From positions 1-64,000 of the forward strand of contig VTPC01008277.1 of NCBI GenBank assembly GCA_011009095.1: 64,000 nucleotides of DNA. The letters run 5' to 3'. The position numbers and the translations under genes were made by a program. Within the stretch, counting starts at the first letter, position 1; the number at the start of each line of letters is the position of its first letter. This document shows, piece by piece, positions 34,701 through 45,802 of this stretch. Under the pieces are notes generated by a model. It saw only the letters and a program-made list of their open reading frames with translations. It ran no database searches and was not told the origin of the DNA. The DNA is from Ignelater luminosus (lineage: Eukaryota; Arthropoda; Insecta; Coleoptera; Elateridae).

Positions 34701-37700
34701 AATTTGAAATTACTATAACTTCTGACCTGTGGAAGATAAATTAATAAATATACATATTTCTAAAAAAAATGTAATGCTCTACAATTCCGTATCTGACGAC
34801 TTTTCCAAAAACATAAGGCTGAGGTGTTAGAAGGACAACCTCGACGAAAAATGTGAGACAAAAAAATTTTTCAAGAATTATTGATTTGCGCTGGCGAATA
34901 TCTCAGAAACTACAAAACAGAGAAAGAAAATAATTATAAAGATTCTTGTGGAAAATTTAATTATCTTGTATTTTGTAAGGAATACCGTACGACGAACCAT
35001 TTTGCAGTTATAAGAAAAAAATTGACAAAAGAGACCTTTTCACCCCCCACCCTGAAGCGACAGGGCTAGCGGCGGGAACTTTAAGTATCTTTGCGTTCTT
35101 ACTACCTGCAACATCTTCCTCAAGAGAAGAATTCGTCTGCAACCCCCTTTTGGGCATTCATTCACAGCACCAGCATCATTCAGGTTTGGTATCATTTGAC
35201 CTGCCCCTCTTTCTTTCTCTCAACCGCCAATCCAATCCTCTAAATAGGTTTGCTAACGGTCGACGACGATTTGGAAACCTTCTCAAGTATTCAGCTTTGG
35301 TAGTATTACCATTTTCTTGGCAAACCCCAGAAACTCAGTACATATCGGCATATTCGTCGAAACTAAACTTTATTGCTTATCAAGCAGCACACAATATTAT
35401 AAAAATATTACCAAAAAATATTCCAGTAATATTAAATGTAACGCTTTTGAATATTTTCCTTATATTAGCTGAAAATATTTTCTCGCTGTTTTCTCATAAT
35501 GTTTTGTTAATATTTGGTAATAACATTATAAGAACAATATTTCATAATATTAAAATAATATTTCTAACGAATATTATAGTTATATTTGGTAGCAAGCTGT
35601 ACACAATGTTACAGTAATATTTTCAAAAAATATTCCAGTAATATTAAATGTAACACTTTTGAATATTTTCCTTATATTAGTTGAAAATGTTTTCTTGATA
35701 TTTTTTCGTAATGTTTTGTTAACATTCGGTAATAACATTATAATATTTTCAAAACATATTCCAGTAATATTAAAAGTAACATTTTTGAACACTTTTCTTA
35801 TATTAGCTAAAAATATTTTCTTAACATTTTCTCATTATATTCGGTAGTAATTGTGCGAATATTTACTTCTTCATATTAAGATTAGATTAGTAACGAATAT
35901 AATAACTACATCATCTAATAGTATTTCATTATTTGATTTACTTGAATATGTTGTTTATAATATATCAATAACATTTTCTTCAATATTACCAAAATATTGG
36001 CTAAAACTTTATATATATATTGGGCGTGTATTTTCTGTATATTATTGATAAATAAAACAAATAAATTTTCAGGGATTTATAGTTTTAAATTGATTAAAAA
36101 CAAGAAATTGTTACACACAATGTTTCGCAATCATGTAATTTTGCTTTTTCAACTGTAGTATATAATGATAAAAATGAGGACATAGGTATTGATTTCCAAA
36201 GTCATTTTTTTAGAAATTCTTTATTTCCAATAGCAATAAAAATAAAAAATTGCTAGAAAAATCGATTTCTATTGTTTATGCATGCTGCACTTGAAAAAAC
36301 AAACATGTCTGCAAAACGTGTGTGAAAATAAATCTTTTTTTAAATCAATTAAAAGCTGCAAGTCTCAGAAATTTATTTGTTGTATTTATCAATTATATAC
36401 AACCAACACAAATATTAATGAAGTTTTAACCAATATTTTGACAATATTAAATAAAATATTACTGATGTATATTGTAGAAAAGCTATTGAAGTCTTCAAAA
36501 ATTTGTTCTATTTATAAATAATATTCCCATTTAAGCTGCTTTTTACCAACTGATATTAACGTGTTTACAGCAGTAGAAGACCCACAAGTACAATTTATGT
36601 TATGAAAGCGTCTTATTAAAAAATTTCCAATGATCAACAAACACTCGAAATTATACTATTTAATACTATACAACAGAACTTTTTTGCAAAAACAATGTTT
36701 GTTTGAGAACAAACAGGACAAATTTTCGAGAACACAGATTTATTAAAACCAAGAACCAATTCTTTAAAGAAGTAAATTGTAGGTACAACATTTGTATGCT
36801 ATAAAACCTTCTTAAGTGTAAAACATACCGTAACACAATAAAAATGTTTCTATATCCCATTTTCAATAATTCTTCATTGTTCTCTATAAAATTTGAAAAG
36901 GTTTGTCTGAATGTTCACTATTTCTTATTATCATTTGCATACGCATTACATTTACATGCAGTGAAGATTCATATTTCCAAAAACAATCTTCCGCTTTAAA
37001 TTTTCAGAGATTAATAAATCAAACACCGCCATCGTAAAAAGATAAAATCTGTGGAATTTTCCACAATTTAAAATGTATAGCATTAGCTTTCTCTTGCAGG
37101 GTAGCATTATGTCTGTATGTCTGTAATATTATGTCGCATCGTCCATACAATATTTCTTTTACGTCACATAAAAATCTTACTATTAGTTGCAAAATCAATA
37201 TCAGGAAATATTTCCCAAACGTTATAATTATGACAATAGTATAAAGAAATAATGTTACCCCAATATTTTTAATGAATACTTCTTTTACCCGAAACTTTAA
37301 TATCTAGGCTATATTTTCCGAACTTTACGAATATTCACATAACATTCCGAGTCTTTCTAATATTATCTCATTATTATTGTTATATCATTATAAGATTGTG
37401 TGCTACTTGATTATATCAGATAATTTATTCAAAGAATTATAAATCTCATTTAAAAATTGTAAGAGAGCTTTACTTTTTAAAACCCATATTCATTTAAATG
37501 TTTCTGTCGACACGTTTGTACGGGGACATCATCATTATTGGAAAGCCACGTGACCACTAATTTAAAAGTCGCGCGAAATTTTACCTTTCAACTTTGGCTA
37601 CACTGCGGAGTAATTCCCTCACGAGTACATTTCTAACCTAAAATTTCATTGGCGTGCGTACGTTCCGTGATTTCTTGGTCTCTGTTTTGCGTTTTTTTAC

Positions 37701-40481
37701 AGTTTATTTTGTTCTATTTAAAAATCAGTCTTTTTTCAAGACTAAATCTGTTTTTTGTGAGTTAATCGAGGTAAGTTAGATTTAACGCATTCAAAGTGTG
37801 ACAATAAATTTTAAAACTGCATAATTATTTCAATTTGGAAGGTTACGTTTTTGCGATGCCAAGATAAATTTATTTTAATAGCTCACTATCGAAGTGGAAC
37901 ACAGAATGCAGATGGTTCATGGACTTATTCATTACAATCTTGTATCCAACAATTTGAACAAGCTTTTCTTGAAGTGCAAGTCCACTACGATGCATTTGTA
38001 CGTCGTAGACATGATGTACTTAAGCGGTTTGAAGAAAAACATTGCATCTGCAAAGGCAAATCATTTGGTAGACCAACCGTATTAACTGATGAAGTTCTCC
38101 AGGACATGCAGATGCGAATGAATCGTAGTCCCTATAAATCCATTAAACGCTTAGCCACTGGAACAGGTAGGAATCTATTTGCATTAAACAAATAATGCGT
38201 TTTGCTTTATTTGTGTTTTAAATTATTAATTATTTTGAATTATTTATCACTTGTAGTTATTTAATTGTTTTATTAGCAAACTTAAATAAAAAACTGGCAC
38301 TGCTATTTTTTTCTAAATTATTTACATTGATTAAACAATTTAAACTATTTTAAACCATAATCTAACCAACAACTTTTTCCGCAGGACTTTCATTTGGAAG
38401 TTGCCAAGTTGCATTAAAAAGGAAGCTACGAATGCATCGCTATAAAGTGTCTGTAATACAAGAACTGTTTCCGCATGATCGTCAGTTACGAGTTCAATAC
38501 TGTCAGTGGTTTATGCAACACTTAAAAAAGCAATGACATATTAAATATTACATTTATGTCAGACAAAGCATGGTTTCATTTGTCGGGCTATGTGAACAGC
38601 CAAAATTACAAAACCTGGGCCACAGAGAATCTCCACAATTATGAAGAAACAAGTTTGCATCTCCAGAAGGTTGGTGTATGGGTTGCGATGTCAAGACGCA
38701 GGATCTATGGTTCATTGTTTTTTAATGACACAATCAGTGGAGAAAGATACCGAGATAATATTTTAACACCTTTTATCGAACAAGTATTGGATGATAAAAT
38801 CCAAGAGGGCTACTTCCAGCAAGATGGTGCATCAGCACATACGGCACGCACAACTATTCGTTATTTGGAAGAGTTCTTTGATGACCAAGTGATTAGTTGT
38901 GGACGATAGTCCTCCTCGGTCTCCCGATCTCACACTAATACATTTTTTTCAGTGCAAGATGTGTTGCCTAACCAACAGTAAATTTCGTGGTCACGTGGCT
39001 TCCCAATAATGATGATGTCCCTGTAGATGTAATCATTGTAAAACTAATAAATATATTTCCAAAATATTATTGTATTATGGCACTTTAATTTAATATAATC
39101 TTACTCGAAGATTTTGTAGATAATATTACGTCACAACTTCTACATAACATTTTCTTTACATCATATGGAAATATTACCAGTTACAAACTAAATATCAAGA
39201 CAATATTTGCTAAAGGTTATGACAACAATATAAATAAACAATATTATCATGATATTATCATAATATCTTTTTCAAATATTATATTATTTTACAATCGAAT
39301 ATTCACGTAATATTATCCGAATATCACTACAATAGTATTATGAAATTATGTGCTGCTTGGGTACCAATAAATGGTTTCGATTTGAAACTAAAATTATGGC
39401 AAATTTGGTGTAACGATAGTAATAATAAGATTTTTGTCGAAATCATCAATTTTCAGTTCAATAAAATACAAAATCTTAGAATTTGCTGTTAGTTTACAAA
39501 ATCTGTTGATAATATCCTTTCATAATATTGCAAGAGCGAGGGGTAGCCAATGCCAATTGTTTTATTTATGGAGTAGGTACTTCTTGTTCAAAATTTCCAA
39601 CTTTGATTGGCTCGTGAGAAAAGAAGAGACATCTACGAACATTTTCGTACAGGACTTTTCTTCTCAGTCTTAGTCAGGGAATCATTCTACTTGAAGCTGT
39701 TCCGTCAATTGTCGAATACCCGTATTACATACGCCAACCTCAGAAAAATTTAAAATAGGTATCTCTCTGTAAAATTGAACGATTGGATAAAACATACAGA
39801 AGAAACCACTCGACAAATTTCACTTCCATTCTTCATTTTGACTACAAATATCTTTTATTTATTAAAATAGAAATATTGATAAATCTTACTTTTGTTAATA
39901 GTTTTGCTTGGTCCTTTACATCTCGACGACTTAAATTGGGAAAAACGTCGCTACAGTGCCACTCAGGCATACTACCAAACCAAACTCGCTAATATACTGT
40001 TTGCGAAGGAACTTGCTCGAAAGCTGAAAGGTAATTACTAATTCTTCTAGTAACTTTCTTACCTACAAATTCCCTCTACTTTACAGAAGCTAACATTCAA
40101 GGAGTAACTACATATTCCCTTCATCCTGGAATTATTGAAACAGAATTATCACGACATATGGATAAGACTATTTGTGTAGGATTTGGAAGGATATACAACA
40201 GTTTCGCTCGTATATTTGTAAAGACGGCAGAACAAGGAGCTCAGACAACTATTTACTGTGCGGTTGATGAAAATATTGCTAACGAAACAGGGTTGTATTA
40301 TGCAGAATGTAAAGTTAAAAACCCTAGTGCAAAAGCAAACAATATGGAAGATGCTAAAAAACTTTGGGATATTAGCTGGAAAATGGTAGGACTGAATGAT
40401 AATTATAACCCTTTCTCTGAAAGAAGCAGTTTAAATTATTTTGGTACACCAAATTCGTTAGAATCCAGTAATGAGGTATAA
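31796..40481 (+). CDS. RDH11/12/13-like short-chain dehydrogenase, copy D (4 exons, 334 aa, 7.6-kb intron 2)
   Basis: Exons 31796-31913, 31970-32332, 39902-40030 and 40087-40481 join to 1005 bases. The first three exon lengths (118/363/129) and all phases equal those of B and C, which is why the distant halves are assigned to one gene. Introns 1 and 3 are 56 bp; intron 2 is 7,569 bp and holds several transposons and a long foldback. Motifs are TGSNTGIG 22-29, NNAG 105-108, VASIGHT (the first Ser of the SS pair is Ala, the second is kept), and Tyr184-x-x-x-Lys188 in AYYQTK. The last exon is 48 bases longer than in B and C, ending SERSSLNYFGTPNSLESSNE-V, so the tail is novel. Predicted NADP(H)-dependent oxidoreductase. 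More divergent than B and C from each other. Whether intron 2 is spliced cannot be told from sequence. Confidence 0.85.
33470..34035 (-). pseudogene. Tc1/mariner-like transposase C-terminal relic with TACAGGGTGT end
   Basis: TATACAGGGTGTTCGACAAT at 33470 looks like an element terminus. From about 34030 down to 33735 on the minus strand, pieces read GAPAHYTYKVRAWLSESFP (second catalytic Asp region, Asp itself altered or just upstream), then RKSTRPAITSQMLRNVHNAV and LRATACLEVNGGQFEYLL. The latter is the C-terminal signature of insect mariner/Tc1 transposases. Stops interrupt it and the N-terminal two-thirds are absent. It lies in intron 2 of copy D, against the gene's direction. Confidence 0.7.
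34098..35134. repeat. Long foldback: about 500-bp inverted arms with a 33-bp loop
   Basis: The left arm 34098-34601 and right arm 34635-35134 are imperfect reverse complements along their whole length. Paired landmarks: GAATTCTTCTCTT with AAGAGAAGAATTC; GGCAAAGATACTAAAAGTTT with AACTTTAAGTATCTTTGC; GCCCCTAGCCCTCCTG with its partner near 35060; CAGAGATATTCGTCAGCGCA with TGCGCTGGCGAATATCTC; and GTTATTTATGTATTAA with TTAATACATAAGTAAC at the centre. Weaker pairing seems to extend outward to about 34060 and 35160. No long coding frame is shared. It sits in intron 2 of copy D, so the pre-mRNA would contain it. Confidence 0.9.
35381..37409. mobile_element. AATATT-rich element with CAAGCAGCACACAAT ends
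   Basis: The left end CAAGCAGCACACAATATTAT (35381) matches in reverse complement CAAGTAGCACACAATCTTAT (ending 37409). Inside, a segment with ATATTCCAGTAATATTAAA and TTGAATATTTTCCTTATATT is repeated at about 35416, 35626 and 35755. The whole left 650 bp is dense in AATATT. The open frames here come from this repetition and are not taken as genes. Non-autonomous; superfamily not identified. Confidence 0.6.
37521..39023 (+). mobile_element. Near-complete mariner/Tc1-like transposon with TA target duplication
   Basis: CGGGGACATCATCATTATTG and GAAAGCCACGTGACCAC at the left are mirrored by GTGGTCACGTGGCTTCCCAA and TAATGATGATGTCCCTG at the right, giving terminal repeats of about 37-40 bp. They are flanked by TA at 37519-37520 and 39024-39025. 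The 1.5-kb element encloses one transposase gene and is inserted into older AATATT-rich sequence in intron 2 of copy D, in the same orientation as the gene. Confidence 0.85.
37851..38960 (+). pseudogene. Mariner/Tc1-like transposase with an intron, two frameshifts
   Basis: The first part (37851-38167) carries the HTH region, ending GRPTVLTDEVLQDMQMRMNR and SPYKSIKRLATGTG. A GT-AG intron (38168 to about 38395) restores the reading into LSFGSCQVALKRKLR. After a frame break near 38535 comes MSDKAWFHLSGYVNSQNYKT (first catalytic Asp), GVWVAMSRRRIYGSLFF, and YFQQDGASAHTART (second Asp). A second break near 38905 precedes PPRSPDLT (third Asp), so the arrangement is DD34D-like. Few lesions and intact termini suggest a fairly young copy. 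Confidence 0.8.
39026..39359. mobile_element. Second right end of the CAAGCAGCAC family
   Basis: The stretch ends ATTATGTGCTGCTTG (39359), the inverse of the CAAGCAGCACACAAT terminus. It resembles 37130-37409 along TTTACRTCA, AATATTACC-like, and RTTATGACAA-AGTATAAA-like stretches. It may be the displaced right end of a second family member cut by the 37521-39023 insertion, or a truncated copy. Confidence 0.5.
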
Positions 40482-42003
40482 ATCTGTGACCCTTTCTTTG
40501 GATTGTTTTAAAAAAGCGTGTGCTGTACAAATCTTCCTTGTATTTGCTGTGTGTGAAAATGTTCAGATAAAATGGGACCGATTGTAAAGTTACCAACACA
40601 ATTTTATTATTAACACATCCTTTGAATAAAATGAAGAATAGTCTCGACATATTACTGATTGGTTTTAAACATTAACCTCCAACACCAAATATTAATCGTA
40701 CTAATGATAAATTAACATTACATAATAAAACTGACGCAATTCGCTTAATGGCACTGCGTTAATTCTTTAGGAAAACTAGATCTTGCAACAAAACACTTAC
40801 ATATATTAGTTTCATAGAATTTGTGAGCAAACATAGACAGCCAATTTGCACATATAAACAGGCTTGGGTAAACAATAAAGCTTTCTTATTATGACAAAAG
40901 AACTTCACGTTTAATAAAATATGGTATATTGACTCTTCCTCGGGGGAATCTGCATTAAGTTTCAGCAAGCGGAATAGACAAAACGTAGAAGATTCTAACA
41001 ACTAGATCATCTCAGTTTCTTTGCACGATATACATTTACAAAACAAAAATGGTATTTAAAAAGGGCAGACTGTTATGTATCGAGAGTTTTTGAAATTGTG
41101 CATAAATTGCTTATTAAACCACAAATGTAAAGTTGTACGAAATAAACTGTATCTTCAATCTTTTATGGACTATGTTATTATTTTGTTTTGTTTTAACATT
41201 GTGTTTCAGCTTAAGCCTTATATTGTCAAGTTTTAGGTTAAGAATACTAATGTTAATAGCGATAAACTTTAAATTCACTAGGTTTATGATGGTTTGATAT
41301 TTTGAACTTTTGAGAAACTATAGAAATCTGTAGGAATAGTAAGACAACCATCATCTTGTTGTTGTTTTTAAGCTATTAAAGAAATAAGACATTTTAACTT
41401 TGCATGTCGACACCGGCAGGTTTCAAAATAAGTCGAGCTTACTTAAAAAGGATGCATTATACGATAAAAGATGAAGAGTAACTGTTTTTCTAAATACTAA
41501 TGGCCGATTTGAAAAACACACTCTGTATAATAACTAGTTTTAAATGATTTTAAATGAATATATATTTACAGCATAAAATTGAATAACGTTAAAACCAAAA
41601 ATTTTTTTCTAAACAAATTAATGTGATTGTTAAATAATATTACAGTAATAGATAGTAAACAACAGAATTATTACTTGAATAACTAATAAATAATTGGAAG
41701 ACAAATAAAAGAAATATACTTAGAATGATTACTGTGTCACGCAATTTTAGATTCAGTTGATATTATCTTTAGCATGAAGGTATAGTCAACTTATAAGATA
41801 AAGTCGCAAAATAATTTACATTCTGATATTTAATGTCTAAATTAATGAAAATCTTTGCAATCTATAAATACTAACTTAACAAATTAATCTTGGTTAATCA
41901 ATTACTATCTATGAAATGCAAGGTTTGCCATTAAATGAGAAGTTAAACAGTAAAATGTAAAACATTACTTTATGAGTTGACTGTACAGTGGGGTTAAATA
42001 GAC
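40482..42003. other. 3' flank of copy D and intergenic DNA
   Basis: No supported gene. AATAAA-type signals occur in the first few hundred bases, as expected for this AT content, and a true polyadenylation site cannot be picked out. Confidence 0.35.
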
Positions 42004-42335
42004 CATTCAAGAAATTAAACTTTAAGTTACAGCGCAGTTATGGAAAGGTCTAGAAAAAAACAACTGACGGCGTTGAATTCTACGTTAGAAAGTGCTTCAA
42101 CAATTCTAAAATGATTCTGCTGTAGCTTGGAAAATAAAGTTGTTACAGCAAATTGAAGGAATCGGTCCATTTAGAAAATTCAACTTTGAGTTACAGCGCA
42201 GTTATGGAAAGGACTAGAAAACAACGACTAACGGCATTGAATTCTACGTTAAAAAGTGCTTCGACAATGCTAAAATGATTTTGTTCTAGCTTCGAAAATA
42301 AAGGAGTTATAGCAAAATAAAGAAATCGGCCATTT
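42004..42335. repeat. Two tandem copies of a 164-bp unit
   Basis: AGTTACAGCGCAGTTATGGA begins at 42025 and again at 42189. Both copies continue through ACTRACGGC-TTGAATTCTA and CGTTA-AAAGTGCTTC to a shared AAATCGGYCATTT-like end. No coding potential; it may be part of a larger repeat. Confidence 0.8.
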
Positions 42336-42536
42336 TTCACTTTTTCTCTTTAGGAAAAAAACAAAAGACGGCAGCTTATTTTTCGCAACGGTACTGGAAT
42401 AAGTATGAAAAAAGAGATCACAAGTACCTAAGCCGTTTTTATTTATCTGCGCTAATAAGAAAATTACTCATTTAATCCCATCGAAATTGGATCACACTGT
42501 ATATATAATACTATAAAGACGTTTAAAAAATGTAAT

Positions 42537-42795
42537 CAGGGTCGGTTGGAAGTTTTGTGGGGTCCAGGGCAACAACATTTTGCAGGGCTCTTAAAATACA
42601 AGAAAAGAAAAACACACTGCTTTTTCAGAGATAGCATAATTCGTTTATTTTAAATGTTTAGATAAAATTAGAAATTTTATTTATTTTGAACTATCGATAC
42701 AAAGAATTAATTCTTTTCCCCTCAAGGCGCGAGGCCTAAGCAAGAGCGGGGCCCTGGCCAGTTGCCTCGCAAACCCAGCTCTTCAGCCGGTCCTA
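42537..42795. mobile_element. hAT MITE with 8-bp target duplication AATGTAAT
   Basis: The left end is CAGGGTCGGTTGGAAG and the right end in reverse complement is TAGGACCGGCTGAAG. Identical AATGTAAT octamers flank it at 42529-42536 and 42796-42803. The 259-bp insert is much GC-richer than its surroundings and non-coding. Confidence 0.8.
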
Positions 42796-42803
42796 AATGT
42801 AAT

Positions 42804-45802
42804 GACATTCTTTGTAATAAGGATTCTTAGGCAAAATACCTGTACTAAGTTTTTTTTATTTATAAGCGCCTATTTTGCCTTAAATTTAAAAATAACTTTC
42901 TATTTTTTTAAAGGATTTCTAAAAACAACCGACGCAAATTATATCAATCGATCTGATTGATTAATTTTTAAAAAGAAAAATCAAAGAAAATTGAAGAAAA
43001 AACAAAACTCTATTTCAAATCAAATTTAATGGGTGAACGCTACAAAGTACAAGTACAGAATGCTTTTCACATTTAATTTTTTAATTACATAGCATTTAGC
43101 CTGAAGAAATAAAATACTATCTGTAACTTTGCTAATCTTGTCTTTCTCACAAGACTAGAATATCGGGTTCGTTGCATTGTTAGACGTGGTCATTCGCAGT
43201 TTAGATATTTATTCCTAGAAAATTGAATTACCTGAATTACTACTTGCAAAATTTATTTCGTTGGTGATTAATGTTAGAAAAAAGATTATCTTTTTAGTTT
43301 AAAGGGTGGTTTATGTGTTTCTTCTAAACAAAAGCAGTATTTGAGGGATCAGGTCAGTGAGATCGTCCGTACCTAAACGTAAACACACTTACGGTTTGCT
43401 GCCACTAATCCCATATAAAATGGGTTAATCCACATTACTTGATTAAGTAATATTATTGCCTTAAATAGAAATACTGTAAAACCTGTAAAGTGATCACCTC
43501 TGTAAACTGGGCTTCTGTTTATAGTGACCTTTTTGGGCAAAAGAGCAATTAAACAACTTAAATAATAATGCCTATTTTCAGTCTTTTTAGTGCCTCTTTT
43601 AGTATGTTATAATGCCTGAACCAGCGTATAGGGATTATAAAGTAGACCAACTCTTTAAAAATCTTTTGTTTCTTTTAAACACCGACCGATGACTTTGAAG
43701 TAGTAGTTGGTGGGTAATACCGATATTTCGAAGAGATGTCGCTACGCTAGTTTCAGTGGCGTCGGTAGATTTATTTATGGACATTATGAATTACTAGAAA
43801 GGCTACCATTGCATTTTCTGTTATTAAATATCAATTTACCAAATTTATAATGGCATTGTATTACATTAAAGAAGAGGATGTAAATCATGCACAAATATCC
43901 AAAGAAATCAAATTTATCACAATACATTTTAGATAAATTATTGTTCTTGTACTCAAATATCTTTTTTCAATGGTTACATTTAAATAAATTGATTGTGTTT
44001 TCATATTTATTACTTAGTAATTTATAAAACAAATTAATTTTGTTACAAATGTTTCTTATTTATACCTACATGTATTATGTACAATTATTGTTTTTTATCA
44101 ACAATTACATTGATATTATTTATCTTGTTTTTTAAAGACAAAATTACATGCTATATTACATTTGATATAAATTTACTGACTAAATTACATTGTACAGGTT
44201 GAAAATATTTTGTTTCTGAACTAATTACTAAATAATCAAGGAATGACTGACTTATATGCTGAACTTTAATTTGTAGTTTTTATATCCGCTGACATAATTA
44301 ACTTGTGATTTGAAATGGTGAACAAACTTCAGTAAAGTTTATTTGGTGATGTATTGCTGAGAACTGCAGCCTTACAGTCTCATTAAGGTGGTAGTAATGG
44401 CTTATTACCGGCAATACAGTTGATGAGTAAAAACCAAATGAATGATTGATACTGATTTATTACGTTCCAATTTTCTTTTTATACAATATTGACATGCTGA
44501 CATTAATAACAAATTACAAACTAGGTAACACAGAAAAATAAGAAATATGCAAGTAACAAATAAAATATATACAATTCTGCAACTTTGGTTTTACAATTAG
44601 TTTATCTTTTAACTGACCTAGACTTTTCTTTATTTATTGTTTAATAGGTTTATAGTACAACATAGTAAATTTATCTACTCGTTTTATGTAAGTCGATACC
44701 TTTTGATTGTAAAAGTGCTGACTGGTAAATTTCTGTACAATGAAATGTAACGCACTTCTTTTAATATGTTGCAAATGACCTAGAAAGTTTCTTTATTGAA
44801 AATAATTTATGTTGAAATATTAGATTTGATTTAATGTTATGAAAATTGGAATTATGTTTTTAAATGGAAAATAATCTGTTTAATCCAAGTTTAAACAAAT
44901 GGTGTCATCAATTTGTTATACAATATGCCGACAAGTGTACTATGCTTTATTTAAACCATTACTCAATTACACAATTTTTGAATCTCCCTTTTGATCGAGT
45001 TATTTATAAAAGTAACTCAGGTATCAATAAGCTGCACGTATAGTGTACTTCCACGTGTACGACACTAATCTAACCTCGCTCGGTGTTCGACCGTTGTGAC
45101 ATCTATTATAAAAACGCGAACCACCCTCCAATTTTGCTGGTTTGTTTACAAACTAGTTTCCCGCTTTTTAAAGAGTTGTTTTATTTGTATAATCACTATA
45201 CGCTGCCTAAACATCCGGGCTTGACTTATCAGATCCGTATAGATTATTTCCGTCACTCAGGAGAGCGATTAACTGCAAATAAAACGTATTCTAAGTAGCT
45301 TATCTCGTAGTTATTCTGTGTCAATTCCTACTGACCTCTAACAAGCGTTTCCATGTTATCCCAGCACATTTTCTAATTTTCACATAACATTTCTAATTGT
45401 TTTTACACAAAATCCGCTTGTTTCCAATAAATAATGCATAAATAACATAAATACAGAGTGTTTTAAAAATTACTGCAAATATTTAGCATATTCCTCCACA
45501 AAAATTAAGCCTCTAATGCATACAATTTTTTTCCCTAAAGTGTACCGTTTCCCACAGGGTGTCAAAGCTTAATTTTTAAAATTTCTTGTTTTTCCAATAT
45601 GTGATTGTTCTTGCTTTCGTTACATAATCGCCTTTTTTTGGTTGACTCGTCTGTCTGTGTGATTTAGATTTTTCTAGTCTTTTCTCTCCTTGGATGGTAT
45701 TTTTGTAGCTTCTATTTGAGGTTACATGCATAGCCATGGTTATCTCTAATTAGTTTTTAATTAATTTTTATTAATCTCTTATTGTTGAGAAAAGAATTTT
45801 TA
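42804..45802. other. Intergenic DNA with single element ends
   Basis: AGTAAAACCTGTAAAGTGAT at about 43475 resembles pogo/Tigger termini. TACAGAGTGT at 45452 is a variant of the CAGGGTGT end seen elsewhere, and the following TTAAGCCT-CCCTAAAGTG stretch (45500-45570) is related to the arm of the 51222-51722 foldback. A 71-aa open frame (45083-45298) in a somewhat GC-richer patch shows no motif. No gene is supported. Confidence 0.35.

Noticed and set aside
35150-36521. Overlapping 60-155-aa frames on both strands
   Set aside because: They are dominated by Ile/Asn/Phe/Leu from AATATT repeats and change with repeat phase.
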